Shown: positions 17,710 through 27,292, counted from the stretch's first letter. The stretch is DNA of 64,000 bases from Alkaliphilus metalliredigens QYMF (GCF_000016985.1 NC_009633.1:1488001-1552000), one strand, 5' to 3'. Translations and numbers: made by a program. Notes: generated by a model not told the origin, from the sequence alone.

Positions 17710-20487
17710 ATGAACAAAAGTATTATAAATTATGGTTTTAATACCGATGATTTATTTGGCTTACTTCCCTTTTCTTTATTGATAATTAAAGATGGTATAA
17801 TTGTTGATTGTAACAAAGTCGCATTAGAGATTTTTGAATATGATTGTAAAGAAGCAATCATTGGACTAAAACCCTATGAACTCTCTCCTGAAAAACAATT
17901 AGATGGAAGCGTATCAAAAATTGTAGAAGAGGAGATTGTTGGATCTATTCTGAAATCTAAAAAACAACACTCCTTTCAATGGACTCATAAAAGAAAAAAT
18001 GGAGCCCTTTTTTTGGCTGACATTAGGATTTTTAATAAGAATGGACTTTTGTATGCATTGATAGTTGACATTAGTGAAATAGAGGAGTTAAAAAGGAAGC
18101 TGATCGGGAAAGATCAAATCTATCGTTTACTGTTTGAAAATCACAATGGTACCCTACTCTTAATAGATCCTGACACTGGAAAAATACTAGAAGTCAATCA
18201 ATCTGCTATCAAATATTATGGTTATACAAAAGAAGAACTTTTAAGGATGCGGATTCAAGACATCAATGTGTCAAATAAGAAAGAGACTACAGTAGAAATA
18301 GAAGATGATAAAGGAGAAGAACGTAATCGCTTCCAATTTACACACCGTTTGGTGAATGATGAAGAACGAGAAGTAGAGGTATACAGTTTTCCTATTGAAA
18401 CAGAATATGGTAATGTATTATTTACTACTATCTATGATCGTGCAGACAATATAAAGCAGAAACTGATGTTTGATACATTGTTTCTTGATTTTCCCTATGG
18501 GGTTGTTGTTTTAGATGAAAATAAAAAAGTTCGGAATGTAAATAGTCAGTATGCTACTCTTTTTCAGTATAGGACAGAGGAGATAAAAGGAGAAACAATC
18601 AGTGGATTTATTTCCCCCAGTCAAATGGACAATCAGGTAGAGGCCAATATAGAGAGGGTCTATAAGGGACAAGTTATTAGATGTGAAGGCAAGAGAAGAA
18701 GAAAAGATGGAAAATTAATTGATGTTGAGATTTTCTGTTATCCGATTATTAATCATCAGGTGATCATAGGTGCCTATCTCATTTATATCGATATCTCTAA
18801 GAACAAGGATTATGAGAAGGAATTGAGGTTATTTGGAAAAATATTAGAAAACAATACTGAGGGTGTTATCATCACAAATGAACAGGGCATCATAGAGTGG
18901 GTCAATTGTGCTTTTAGTGAAATAACAGGGTATTCATTTGCAGAAATAAAGGGACACAATTATAATGTTTTTCATTCAGGTATTCACAGTGATATTTTTT
19001 ATGAAGATATGTGGAAGCAAATAAAAGACAAAGGTAGCTGGAGTGGAGAAATATGGAGTAAAAACAAACAGGGTCATATTTTTCCTGGGTGGCTGACCAT
19101 TAACAGTATTAGCAATGATGAAAATCACACAACACATTATGTCAGTATTTTCAAAGATCTTTCGGATAAGAAGAGAATTGATAATCGAATGAGTGAATTA
19201 CAGGAAAAGGACACATTAACTGGATTATATAATCGTAACTATTTTTTGCAAAAAACAGATGAATATGTTGAAAAATACAAAGATAGCGGTGGGAAATTCT
19301 CCGTGGTATATATAGACGTAAAAGGATTTAAAGAAATTAATGATTCCCTTGGACATTTTTTGGGAGATCGGTTACTTATTGAAATTTCAAAAAGGCTGTT
19401 ACATCTAATGGACGAAAGCTACATATTGTCTAGGTTTTGTGGTGATGAGTTTGTGATTCTTTGTAAGCCATCAATTTTAGAAAAAGAAGTCATCCAATTT
19501 TCAAAAAACATATTTAAAGATATTAAAAGGTCCTTTAACATAAAGAATACTCTACTACATGTGAGTGTTAACATGGGAATCAGTAGGTTTCCAGAGGATG
19601 GAACAGATGCAGAGACATTAATTCGTTGTGCGGATATTGCTATGTACAAGGCAAAGGAAAAGCTATTAGATGAGCCATGTCTTTATGAACATGAAATGGC
19701 ACAAAAAATTGAAGAAAAATTCCTTTTAGCCAATCATCTAGTGGAGGCAATTGTAAATAATGAATTAACCATACATTTTCAGCCAATATTTGAGATCGAT
19801 AATCAAAGTGTGGTGGTGGGAGCAGAGGCCTTATTACGATGGGAAAATCCTGTTTTAGGAATGGTGTCACCCATGAAATTCATTCCAATTGCAGAACAAA
19901 CAGGTCAAATTATTCTCGTAGGGAAATGGGTTTTAGAACAGGTCTGCAGGCAAATTAAACAATGGAAAGAAAAGGGTTTACGTATTGTGCCTATATCAGT
20001 TAATATCTCAGCAAGACAGCTTGAACAAGCAGGATTTACTCAAATGCTAATTGACATAATGAAAAAGCATAACATAGAATCTAGCTTGATAGAATTAGAA
20101 ATAACAGAGAGCATTTCTTTAGGGGAATTTCCTGTCATTATTAAAAATCTAAAACAAATAACACAATACGGAGTCAAGATATCTATGGATGATTTTGGGA
20201 CTGGATACTCTTCACTAGGCCAGTTAGGTCTTCTTCAACTAGATAAATTAAAGATAGATAAGATTTTTATCGATGAGATTACGAAGGGGCATAAAAAGCG
20301 AAATTTAGTGGAAGCAATTATTGCTATGGCCAACAGCTTAGATTTAGTAGTAGTGGCAGAGGGAATCGAAACGGTTGAGCAACTATTATATTTGCAAGAA
20401 ATGGGCTGTCAATTAGGACAAGGTTATTTATTTAGTAAACCTGTAGATTCAAGCTCATTTGAGCGCTTTTTATCGGCAAATAGTTAA
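17710..20487 (+). CDS. Multi-PAS GGDEF-EAL cyclic-di-GMP enzyme
   Basis: The 925-residue soluble protein has four PAS-like regions (about 15-120, 135-245, 255-370, 372-490), a GGDEF domain (about 500-665) and an EAL domain (about 675-920). The diguanylate cyclase signature is CGDEF (C577-F581), with Cys replacing the first Gly, and no RxxD inhibitory site precedes it. The phosphodiesterase side looks intact: EALLRW at 706-711, EITES, DDFGTGYSSL, KIDKIFIDE, AEGIETVEQ and QGYLFSKP. Net activity is therefore more likely c-di-GMP hydrolysis. No membrane segment is seen. The next gene is controlled by a c-di-GMP riboswitch. Confidence 0.92.
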   Translation: MNKSIINYGFNTDDLFGLLPFSLLIIKDGIIVDCNKVALEIFEYDCKEAIIGLKPYELSPEKQLDGSVSKIVEEEIVGSILKSKKQHSFQWTHKRKNGALFLADIRIFNKNGLLYALIVDISEIEELKRKLIGKDQIYRLLFENHNGTLLLIDPDTGKILEVNQSAIKYYGYTKEELLRMRIQDINVSNKKETTVEIEDDKGEERNRFQFTHRLVNDEEREVEVYSFPIETEYGNVLFTTIYDRADNIKQKLMFDTLFLDFPYGVVVLDENKKVRNVNSQYATLFQYRTEEIKGETISGFISPSQMDNQVEANIERVYKGQVIRCEGKRRRKDGKLIDVEIFCYPIINHQVIIGAYLIYIDISKNKDYEKELRLFGKILENNTEGVIITNEQGIIEWVNCAFSEITGYSFAEIKGHNYNVFHSGIHSDIFYEDMWKQIKDKGSWSGEIWSKNKQGHIFPGWLTINSISNDENHTTHYVSIFKDLSDKKRIDNRMSELQEKDTLTGLYNRNYFLQKTDEYVEKYKDSGGKFSVVYIDVKGFKEINDSLGHFLGDRLLIEISKRLLHLMDESYILSRFCGDEFVILCKPSILEKEVIQFSKNIFKDIKRSFNIKNTLLHVSVNMGISRFPEDGTDAETLIRCADIAMYKAKEKLLDEPCLYEHEMAQKIEEKFLLANHLVEAIVNNELTIHFQPIFEIDNQSVVVGAEALLRWENPVLGMVSPMKFIPIAEQTGQIILVGKWVLEQVCRQIKQWKEKGLRIVPISVNISARQLEQAGFTQMLIDIMKKHNIESSLIELEITESISLGEFPVIIKNLKQITQYGVKISMDDFGTGYSSLGQLGLLQLDKLKIDKIFIDEITKGHKKRNLVEAIIAMANSLDLVVVAEGIETVEQLLYLQEMGCQLGQGYLFSKPVDSSSFERFLSANS

Positions 20488-20520
20488 AAACTGTCAAGAG
20501 ATTATTTTGACAGTTTTTTC
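20487..20520 (+). terminator. Rho-independent terminator of the GGDEF-EAL gene
   Basis: AAAACTGTCAA pairs with TTGACAGTTTT around a loop of about 9 bases, with a T run built into the 3' arm. Confidence 0.85.
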
Positions 20521-20600
20521 AGTTTTTGGAATGTATATGTAGATTTTATTTGATAAATATGGTAATATGTATAAAAATGCATGGAAGTGAAACAATTAAA

Positions 20601-20686
20601 TAAAAGGGCAAACTTATCGAAAGATAAGGGCGCAAAGCCAAGGGTCTTCATCAATTGATTGATATGACAGCCGGTTGCAGAGTATA
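20601..20686 (+). ncRNA. Cyclic-di-GMP-I (GEMM-I) riboswitch aptamer
   Basis: The hallmark parts are present in order: GGGCAAAC, a P2 stem CTTAT-CGAAAG-ATAAG with a GNRA loop, GGGCGCAAAGCC, AAGGGTCTTC, a variable stem, and ATGACAGCCGGTTGC. This matches the GEMM-I class that binds c-di-GMP. It lies in the leader of the chemoreceptor gene at 20758 and just after the terminator of a c-di-GMP enzyme gene. Confidence 0.93.
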
Positions 20687-20689
20687 ATT

Positions 20690-20737
20690 GAAGCCTTTAT
20701 TATCAGAACATTCTGTTGATAGGGGTTCGTTTTTTTA
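20690..20737 (+). terminator. Riboswitch expression platform (terminator)
   Basis: Downstream of the aptamer a hairpin with TATCA/TGATA and GAAGCC/GGGGTTC segments is followed by a run of seven T. This implies control by transcription termination. It ends about 20 bases before the chemoreceptor start. Confidence 0.7.
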
Positions 20738-20757
20738 AAAGAACTGGGGGGATACAC

Positions 20758-22746
20758 ATGAAGAGTATTAAAACAAAACTAGTTATCTTTTTCTCTATTT
20801 TGCTATTGGTTTCATCTCTAGCTATTGGAATTTTTTCGATTAGATATGCCAGCGATTCTATTGAAACCGAAGCAGAACAAGCTCTTGCATTAGCAGCTTA
20901 CAATGGCGCTAGCTTAACGGAAAGTAGAATCGAGACGCAGATGAGAACATTAGAAGTACTGGTAGAGATACCAGATTTCCAAAGTATGGATTGGGAAGTA
21001 CAACATCCTATGCTGCAAAGACAATTAAGCAGAACCAGTTTTTTAGCATTGGCAATTGTTTATCCTGATGGAAATGCTTACTATAATGATGGAACCGTAG
21101 AAGTGTTAGGGGAACATGAGTATATTAAAAAAGCCTTTAATGGAGAATCCAATGTATCAGACATAATTGTGAACAATGTAACTAAAGAAATTGTTATGAT
21201 GTATGCTACGCCAATAGAAAATGCTGGCCAAGTGGTTGGTGTAATGATAGGAATAAGAAATGGGAATGCCTTAAGCGGCATTACAAATTCAATGGAATAT
21301 GGTGAAAATGGATATGCTTATATGATTAACAGCAATGGAACCACGGTGGCCCATCCAGATCTAGAAAGGGTATTAAATGAGTATAACCCAATAGAAGAAG
21401 TAGATCAGGACCAAACAATAGAACCAGAAGCAAACTTATTTGAACAAATAATTGATGAAAAGCAAGGGTTAAGTCACTATACTTTTAATGGAGAGGAACT
21501 CTATGCAGCCTATTCGCCAATAGCGGGGACAGATTGGATAATGGTAATGACAGCTAATGAAAATGAGGTGTTGCAGACAATACCAGCAATGATAAGAAAT
21601 ATTATGATTATGATAGCCATTATTTTACTTATTAGTATTACGACTACATATTTGTTAGGGAACTCAATCGCAAAGCCAATTATAAAAATTAAAGAAAAAG
21701 CTGAGAGATTAGCAAAATTAGATATTACTGAAAATGTAGATGAAAAATTATTAAATAGTAAAGACGAAATAGGGATTTTATCCACTGCGCTTCAAAATGT
21801 TATCAATAATCTAAGAAGTATTATGAAAGCCATTGATGAATCTGCAAACCAAGTGGCAGCCTCTTCAGAGGAATTGACAGCCACGTCACAACAATCAGCA
21901 AACGCTGCGGAGGAAGTCGCAAAAACCATAGAAGAAATTGCTAGGGGCGCCGCAGATCAAGCAATGAATACAGAAGAAGGCTCCTCAAAGGCATCTTTAC
22001 TTGGAGAAACTATTGAAGCAGACCAAGTATATTTGAAAAATTTAAACACCGCATCCCAGAAAGTCAGTGAAGCGGTCTCTGAAGGACTCAAAGAAATTGA
22101 AAATTTGGCTAAGATTTCTGAGACAAGTAATCGAGAGACAAAGAAGGTTCATGAAGGGATTATTAAGACCAACGAAAGTGCCCATGAAATCGGAGAAGCC
22201 AGCAATGTGATTGCCTCCATAGCAGATCAAACCAATCTATTGGCATTAAATGCAGCAATTGAAGCAGCAAGAGCAGGAGATGCAGGTCGAGGATTTGCAG
22301 TTGTGGCAGAGGAAATTAGAAAGCTAGCAGAGCAATCCACTGCCTCTACACAAACCATTGATGTTGTGGTTCAAGAGTTACAAAATAATTCAAAGGCTGC
22401 TGTTGATATTATGGAAAATGTTGCAAGCATATTGAAGGAACAAGGGGAAAGTGTTAGGTTAAGCAAAGATAAATATATAAGCATTTCAGAAGCAATGAAA
22501 GAGGCAGAAAAGGCCGTAGCAGAGTTGAATGTTTCTGGTGAAGAGATGGAAAAGATGAAAGATCAAATTCTTGATACATTACAAAATCTTTCTGCCATTG
22601 CGGAAGAAAATTCTGCATCCACTGAAGAGGTTTCAGCCTCGATGGAAGAACAGAGCGCTTCGATAGAAGAAATTTCAAGTGCAAGTGAAGGTTTATCTGA
22701 TCTAGCACAAAATCTACAATCTATTATTATGAAATTCAAAGTATAA
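20758..22746 (+). CDS. Methyl-accepting chemotaxis protein (dCache sensor, HAMP, MA domain)
   Basis: ATG 20758 follows TGGGGGG. The 662-residue receptor has a first membrane helix (about 6-28), a dCache-type periplasmic-side sensor with [17 protein letters not shown] and [15 protein letters not shown], a second helix (about 283-303), HAMP, and a signalling domain whose tip [25 protein letters not shown] is canonical. The C-terminus has the glutamate/serine-rich adaptation region. It is expressed behind a c-di-GMP riboswitch, tying chemosensing to the motile/sessile switch. It is close in architecture to the split receptor at 40496. Confidence 0.93.
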   Translation: MKSIKTKLVIFFSILLLVSSLAIGIFSIRYASDSIETEAEQALALAAYNGASLTESRIETQMRTLEVLVEIPDFQSMDWEVQHPMLQRQLSRTSFLALAIVYPDGNAYYNDGTVEVLGEHEYIKKAFNGESNVSDIIVNNVTKEIVMMYATPIENAGQVVGVMIGIRNGNALSGITNSMEYGENGYAYMINSNGTTVAHPDLERVLNEYNPIEEVDQDQTIEPEANLFEQIIDEKQGLSHYTFNGEELYAAYSPIAGTDWIMVMTANENEVLQTIPAMIRNIMIMIAIILLISITTTYLLGNSIAKPIIKIKEKAERLAKLDITENVDEKLLNSKDEIGILSTALQNVINNLRSIMKAIDESANQVAASSEELTATSQQSANAAEEVAKTIEEIARGAADQAMNTEEGSSKASLLGETIEADQVYLKNLNTASQKVSEAVSEGLKEIENLAKISETSNRETKKVHEGIIKTNESAHEIGEASNVIASIADQTNLLALNAAIEAARAGDAGRGFAVVAEEIRKLAEQSTASTQTIDVVVQELQNNSKAAVDIMENVASILKEQGESVRLSKDKYISISEAMKEAEKAVAELNVSGEEMEKMKDQILDTLQNLSAIAEENSASTEEVSASMEEQSASIEEISSASEGLSDLAQNLQSIIMKFKV

Positions 22747-22767
22747 AACGCAATTAATCAACACATT

Positions 22768-22804
22768 AAAGCCGCGCTGTCTTGAAAGACTGCGCGGCTT
22801 TTGA
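22768..22804 (+). terminator. Strong Rho-independent terminator of the chemoreceptor gene
   Basis: AAAGCCGCGC..GTCT pairs with AGAC..GCGCGGCTTT around GAA; a T run follows. It may serve both this gene and the convergent pirin gene. Confidence 0.9.
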
Positions 22805-22819
22805 TTGTTTCTAAAGACT

Positions 22820-23839
22820 CTACTTTGGGATTTCTATCCGATGTTCATCATATCGTGCAAACCTACCTACATCTTTAGGACTCACAGGGTCTCTTTGATC
22901 CCAAGGCCATCCACCAAATCCAGTGGCATGGTAATCCTTATAGGCCTGATCAATTTCCTCTTTTGTATTCATGACAAAGGGACCATAATTAACAACTGGC
23001 TCATTGATGGGTTCACCCTCTAATAAGAGTAAATAACTCTTGTGGTTACCATTAGTTACTTTGATCTCTTCATCTCCAACTAACTTGATAATGCTATGCT
23101 CTTTGATAGGCACATCATCAAGGGTAATAGAGTCTCCTTGATAAAAGTATAAGTTTCTATTTAAAGTAGAAGAGATGTTAGGTAGTGTAAAACTTGATCC
23201 TGGTTCCATTTGAATCGTCCAAATACCAACATGATTGTCTCTGTTATTGGCCCATGAATCAGGATTGGGATCTAAACTTTTTATCCCCTTATAGGACCCT
23301 GCAATTAGATTGATTGTAGCCGTATTTCCGGCTTCATCCTTTTCTTCTATTACTTTCATATCTTCAGCCCATAGCATTTTATAACTTGGTTTCACAAACT
23401 TATCCTTACTGGGGAGGTTCAACCAAATTTGAAATAACTCCATGGTATTTTCTTGATCATCATGGATCAGAGGAAACATTTCAGCATGTTGCATGCCACT
23501 TCCTGCCGTCATCCATTGGACATCCCCGGCGCCATAGCGACCAGAAGCACCATCTGAATCCGAGTGATCCACATAGCCCTGGAGGACTACGGTCACTGTC
23601 TCAAAGCCTCTGTGGGGGTGGGAAGGGAATCCAGGAACGCCTTTGCCATAATACATCTTAAAGTCGCTACTAAAGTCAAAGTCTTCTCCAGAGTGTTTGC
23701 CCACTAGCTGTGCCTCGGGTACCTCCATATGACCATTGCTCTTCGGATAATAATCAACATGATGCATTCTTGCTAAAAAAGGATCACCTACATCATCACG
23801 AAATTCAAAAGGTTTAATATCAATAATTTTTTTACTCAA
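22820..23839 (-). CDS. Pirin family protein (bicupin)
   Basis: The 339-residue protein starts at TTG 23839 behind GGGGTGATGAG. It has the pirin N-terminal cupin with DPFLARMHHVDYYPKSNGHM, FPSHPHRGFETVTVVLQGYV (metal-site histidines), DVQWMTAGSGMQHAEMFP, and the C-terminal domain with NRNLYFYQGDSI and GEPINEPVVNYGPFVMNT. Pirins are cytoplasmic iron-binding proteins; some have quercetinase activity. The N-terminal metal ligands (H-x-H, E, H) appear intact. It is a single-gene unit transcribed toward the chemoreceptor. Confidence 0.9.
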   Translation of the reverse strand: MSKKIIDIKPFEFRDDVGDPFLARMHHVDYYPKSNGHMEVPEAQLVGKHSGEDFDFSSDFKMYYGKGVPGFPSHPHRGFETVTVVLQGYVDHSDSDGASGRYGAGDVQWMTAGSGMQHAEMFPLIHDDQENTMELFQIWLNLPSKDKFVKPSYKMLWAEDMKVIEEKDEAGNTATINLIAGSYKGIKSLDPNPDSWANNRDNHVGIWTIQMEPGSSFTLPNISSTLNRNLYFYQGDSITLDDVPIKEHSIIKLVGDEEIKVTNGNHKSYLLLLEGEPINEPVVNYGPFVMNTKEEIDQAYKDYHATGFGGWPWDQRDPVSPKDVGRFARYDEHRIEIPK

Positions 23840-24084
23840 CTCATCACCCCAATTTTTTAATAATCAGATCATAGAGCAGCATGACTGATTTAAGTAATTA
23901 AATAATGTATCTACATAGATTATACCTCATCATGAATTATTTAAACTTATTTTGCAAAGCTAGTTCCATTGAAAAGTTGTTGGAAAGGGGTTAACTAGGG
24001 TCATGTGGGATATTATGAATAATATAGTGTAATATTTTTAAAATTTGTGATATAATTTATTTGATAATAGAGAAAGTGGTGAAA

Positions 24085-24234
24085 ATGAGTATGAAAGCAC
24101 TAGTTAACTGTACATTAGACAAATTATCCCATACTACAACGATAGCAGGATTCAATATTTTAGACCAAGGGATAAGTCTGTCTAAATTTAATAGTACGTT
24201 AACTATGGAAAGTAAGCATTTTACCGCTAACTAA
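24085..24234 (+). CDS. Possible 49-residue leader peptide or truncated reductase start
   Basis: A short frame begins MSMKALVNCTLDKLSHTTTI and stops at 24234, right before the first of two similar terminator hairpins upstream of the ABC-F gene. A TATAAT box at 24052 lies upstream. Its first ten residues resemble the start of FMN-dependent NADPH reductases (KAL-VNCTL), so it may be a truncated gene. Its place in the ABC-F leader also allows a regulatory role. Weak ribosome site (GGTG). Confidence 0.4.
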   Translation: MSMKALVNCTLDKLSHTTTIAGFNILDQGISLSKFNSTLTMESKHFTAN

Positions 24235-24259
24235 ATTACATTGATAAAATCAATTATTA

Positions 24260-24293
24260 GCCTAGGTAAAGATTACTTACCTGGGCTTTTTTG
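24260..24293 (+). terminator. Terminator/attenuator hairpin 1 upstream of the ABC-F gene
   Basis: GCCTAGGTAA (24260-24269) pairs with TTACCTGGGC (24277-24286), followed by six T. Nearly the same stem recurs at 24377. Confidence 0.85.
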
Positions 24294-24324
24294 CATATAA
24301 ATATATAAAATAAGGAAAATGACT

Positions 24325-24342
24325 ATGATTGGTAGCGGATAG
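24325..24342 (+). CDS. Candidate leader micro-ORF (MIGSG)
   Basis: ATG 24325 lies 8 bases after AAGGA (24312-24316) and encodes only five residues before TAG; an in-frame ATG at 24319 would add two. It lies between the two hairpins in the ABC-F leader. Ribosome stalling on short upstream frames controls several antibiotic-resistance ABC-F genes, so it is noted as a candidate only. Confidence 0.3.
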   Translation: MIGSG

Positions 24343-24376
24343 CGCCAATATGTAGATAAATATCCTTTGTAAGATA

Positions 24377-24412
24377 AAGCCTAGGTAAAACTTTCTTACC
24401 TAGGCTTATTTT
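24377..24412 (+). terminator. Attenuator hairpin 2 immediately upstream of the ABC-F gene
   Basis: AAGCCTAGGTAA (24377-24388) pairs perfectly with TTACCTAGGCTT (24396-24407), followed by ATTTTT. It ends about 18 bases before the ABC-F start codon and precedes its ribosome site, so it must be read through or disrupted for expression. Confidence 0.85.
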
Positions 24413-24429
24413 TCAAAGGAGAGATAAAA

Positions 24430-26331
24430 ATGATAGAAGTATCTTTAAATGGTGTGGGAAAATATTATGGAGCTAATCAGGTATTAAAGAATATTGAATT
24501 TCAAATATTGAAGGGCGAAAGAGTCGGAATGGTTGGCAGAAATGGAACGGGTAAAACAACTATATTTAAAATCATATCAGGTGTAGAAAAATGTGATGGT
24601 GGCGTTTTTTCCATTAGAAAGGGCGCTCAAATTGGATGGTTAGAACAAACACCTGAATATCTTCTGGAGTTCAAGGTGATTGACGTGTTAAACATGGCCT
24701 TTCATAAAGAACTGAGTATTCAGCAGTCTATAAGGGAACTTGAAGAAAAAATGTGTTTTGCTAAGGGAAAAGATCTGGAGTTGATCATGGGAAAATATGC
24801 TGAACTCCAGGAAGCATTTGAAAGTCAAGGTGGATACAATATAGAGGAAAAGCGTAGTAAGATATGCGAGGGTTTGGGAATCGGTGAAAAGTTTAAAAAT
24901 ATGCAATTTAATGATTTAAGTGGTGGAGAGAAAACCTCGGTGCTTTTAGGAAAGATCCTACTGGAGGAACCAGATATACTACTTTTAGATGAGCCTACAA
25001 ATCATCTTGACATAGAGTCAATTGAATGGTTAGAGGCATTCTTAGTAGCGTATAAAGGAACGGTTATCATCATATCCCATGATAGGTACTTTCTAGACCG
25101 AGTTGTCAATAAAATAGTCGAGATTGAAGTTGGTAGGGCATCTACCTATTTAGGTAATTACTCCTTGTATATGGAAGAAAAAGAAAGGTTATACCTTGAA
25201 GAATTAAAGAGGTACGAAAATCAACAGAAGAAAATTAAGTCTATGGAAGAATCAATTAAAAAATTAAAAGATTGGGCAAATAGAGGAGATAGTGAAAAGC
25301 TTTTTAGAAGAGCCTTTAGCATGGAAAAAAGGCTAGATAAGATGGAGAAAGTGGATAGACCTACAACGGATCATGACAAAATGAAACTAGCCCTGTCATC
25401 CCAGGAAAGATCTGGCCAAGACGTTGTATGGGTAGAAGGTTTATATAAAGCCCTAGAAGAAAAGATTTTATTTAATGATCTGAGCTTTTATCTCAGAATC
25501 GGAGAAAAAGTAGCCATAATAGGAAAAAATGGCAGCGGTAAATCGACTTTTATCAAAACACTATTAGGTGAAGTCTCTTCAGATACTGGAGATGTTAAAA
25601 TTGGGGCCAATGTAAAAATAGGTTACCTGCAACAGGAGGTCTATTTTAATAGCGAAGAGCATACTGTTTTAGAAGCTTTTAGAGAAAGCTATGTATGCAC
25701 TGAAGGAGAGGCAAGGGGAATACTAGCCAGGTTTTTATTTTATAGTGACGATGTTTTCAAGAAAGTGAGCAACTTGTCCGGTGGAGAACGGAGTAGACTT
25801 CGTCTTTGTCAGCTTATGTATGAAGATGTTAATACCTTGATAATGGATGAGCCAACAAATCATTTGGATATTATGGGACGGGAGATGTTGGAAGAAGCTT
25901 TACTAGGGTTCAAAGGAACAATTATGTTTATTTCTCATGATAGATATTTTATTAATAGACTGGCAACAAGAGTAGTTGAGCTTTGCAACAAAGACTTGGT
26001 CAGCTACTTAGGGAACTATGATTATTATACAGAGAAAAAACGAACTGAAAAGCCATTAGTTGAGTCTAGAGTCCTAAGGGACACCACACATACAAAATCA
26101 ACGAAGAGCCCAAAGGGGGATTTAAACAACACGTCCACAAAACTAAATAGCAAAAAGCTTAAAGAAATTGAGGAAGAAATAAATAAAATTGAGGCATTAG
26201 TCTCTGCTAAAGAAGAAGAAATCAATGCAAATGCCACAGATTTTAATCGATTAAAGGATCTATATCTTGAAAAAACCACCCTTGAAACCAGCCTTAATAA
26301 ACTTCTTGATGAGTGGATTGGATTAAAGTAA
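24430..26331 (+). CDS. ABC-F family ATPase (ribosome-protection type candidate)
   Basis: The 633-residue protein has two ABC domains and no membrane segment. Domain 1 has Walker A GRNGTGKTT (36-44) and signature LSGGEKTS; domain 2 has GKNGSGKST and LSGGERSR. Both Walker B regions read DEPTNHLD, the ABC-F hallmark. The inter-domain linker (about 240-300) is charged and helical, like the P-site tRNA interaction motif. The C-terminal coiled coil (about 545-630) resembles Uup/EttA-type tails. ABC-F proteins act on ribosomes in translation or drug resistance. The double attenuator leader favours an antibiotic-inducible role; the drug class is unknown. Confidence 0.88.
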   Translation: MIEVSLNGVGKYYGANQVLKNIEFQILKGERVGMVGRNGTGKTTIFKIISGVEKCDGGVFSIRKGAQIGWLEQTPEYLLEFKVIDVLNMAFHKELSIQQSIRELEEKMCFAKGKDLELIMGKYAELQEAFESQGGYNIEEKRSKICEGLGIGEKFKNMQFNDLSGGEKTSVLLGKILLEEPDILLLDEPTNHLDIESIEWLEAFLVAYKGTVIIISHDRYFLDRVVNKIVEIEVGRASTYLGNYSLYMEEKERLYLEELKRYENQQKKIKSMEESIKKLKDWANRGDSEKLFRRAFSMEKRLDKMEKVDRPTTDHDKMKLALSSQERSGQDVVWVEGLYKALEEKILFNDLSFYLRIGEKVAIIGKNGSGKSTFIKTLLGEVSSDTGDVKIGANVKIGYLQQEVYFNSEEHTVLEAFRESYVCTEGEARGILARFLFYSDDVFKKVSNLSGGERSRLRLCQLMYEDVNTLIMDEPTNHLDIMGREMLEEALLGFKGTIMFISHDRYFINRLATRVVELCNKDLVSYLGNYDYYTEKKRTEKPLVESRVLRDTTHTKSTKSPKGDLNNTSTKLNSKKLKEIEEEINKIEALVSAKEEEINANATDFNRLKDLYLEKTTLETSLNKLLDEWIGLK

Positions 26332-26340
26332 CACCTTCAC

Positions 26341-26483
26341 AAAGGGAAACGTCATTCCAGGTCTATTCACAGCCGGTGAAATGGCAAACAGGCCATTCTA
26401 CGGTAGAGTATACATGAGTGGTTCAGCGCTACAAATTTGCTGCTACCACTGGTAGAATTGCTGCACAATCAGCCACAAAATAG
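26341..26483 (+). pseudogene. 3' remnant of a flavocytochrome c / fumarate reductase FAD-binding gene
   Basis: One frame reads GNVIPGLFTAGEMANRPFYG then RVYMSGSALQI, and after a frameshift continues AATTGRIAAQSATK and stops at 26483. This is the C-terminal FAD-binding signature (PGL-AGE, then GRIAA) of FAD_binding_2 proteins. No upstream part of the gene exists here, because the ABC-F gene ends at 26331, so only the tail survives. Confidence 0.75.
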
Positions 26484-26536
26484 CTTATGAATCCCCCTTT
26501 GAAAGCATAGATTTAATAAACCAAATGAATTAATAA

Positions 26537-26576
26537 GAAATCTTTCCTACGTAAATCGGAGGAAGGATTTTTTTTA
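26537..26576 (+). terminator. Rho-independent terminator
   Basis: AAATCTTTCCTACG pairs with CGGAGGAAGGATTT around TAAAT, followed by a T run. Sequence is closely related to the terminator at 62828. Confidence 0.85.
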
Positions 26577-26713
26577 TTTATAAATTAAAAGGAATTTAAG
26601 GGAAATAATTGAAATTAAAATAGATGAATACAAGTGATTCATTCTTATGAAGCTTCATTAATTAATATGATCCTACTTATAAGTGACCTGTTTGAAGGAG
26701 GAGAGAAAATCAA

Positions 26714-27292
26714 ATGATGAATATTTCAATACATAGACCAACTGCAATAGACTATGAAGAACTTACTGAATTATTTAGAGTAGTCATTACCGATACCATG
26801 GAAAAAGAAGGTCTTGGAGGCTATGATGAACAGATAAATAGTGAAGTGAAAGAGAAAAAGAAATTTCTAGAAGAGGATGTGGAATCAAATGGAGAAGAGC
26901 GATTTTTCCTTGTGGCACGATATCGAGAGAAGATTGTTGGAACCGTAGCCTATGGTCCCTGTGGTGAGGCAATCAAAAACTGTTCTAAAGGTAAGTATAA
27001 TCATATGGGAGAAATCGGCACAGTTTTTATATTACCACAATATCAGGATAAAGGAATTGGTTCCCTACTATTAAATTCAATGTACTTAGCGCTAATGGGT
27101 ATGAATGTAGAAGAATTTTGTCTTGACAGTGGCTATACCAAAGCCAAACAAATTTGGTGCAAGAAGTTAGGAGAACCAAATATCATCAAGAAGAACTACT
27201 GGGGAGAAGGGTATGATCATTTCATTTGGCATCGGAAGCTAAAAGAGATAACCATTACCTTCGATAGTCCCTCTACACATAGATCTCAATAG
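26714..27292 (+). CDS. GNAT-family N-acetyltransferase
   Basis: The 192-residue protein has ITDTMEKEGLGG near the start, ARYREKIVGTVAYGP (strand 4) and MGEIGTVFILPQYQDKGIGS (motif A with the Q-x-x-G-x-G loop), followed by LLNSMYLALMGMNVEEFCLD. ATG 26714 (or 26717) follows GAAGGAGGAG. The acceptor is unknown. The gene has its own leader and is preceded by a terminator. Confidence 0.82.
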   Translation: MMNISIHRPTAIDYEELTELFRVVITDTMEKEGLGGYDEQINSEVKEKKKFLEEDVESNGEERFFLVARYREKIVGTVAYGPCGEAIKNCSKGKYNHMGEIGTVFILPQYQDKGIGSLLLNSMYLALMGMNVEEFCLDSGYTKAKQIWCKKLGEPNIIKKNYWGEGYDHFIWHRKLKEITITFDSPSTHRSQ

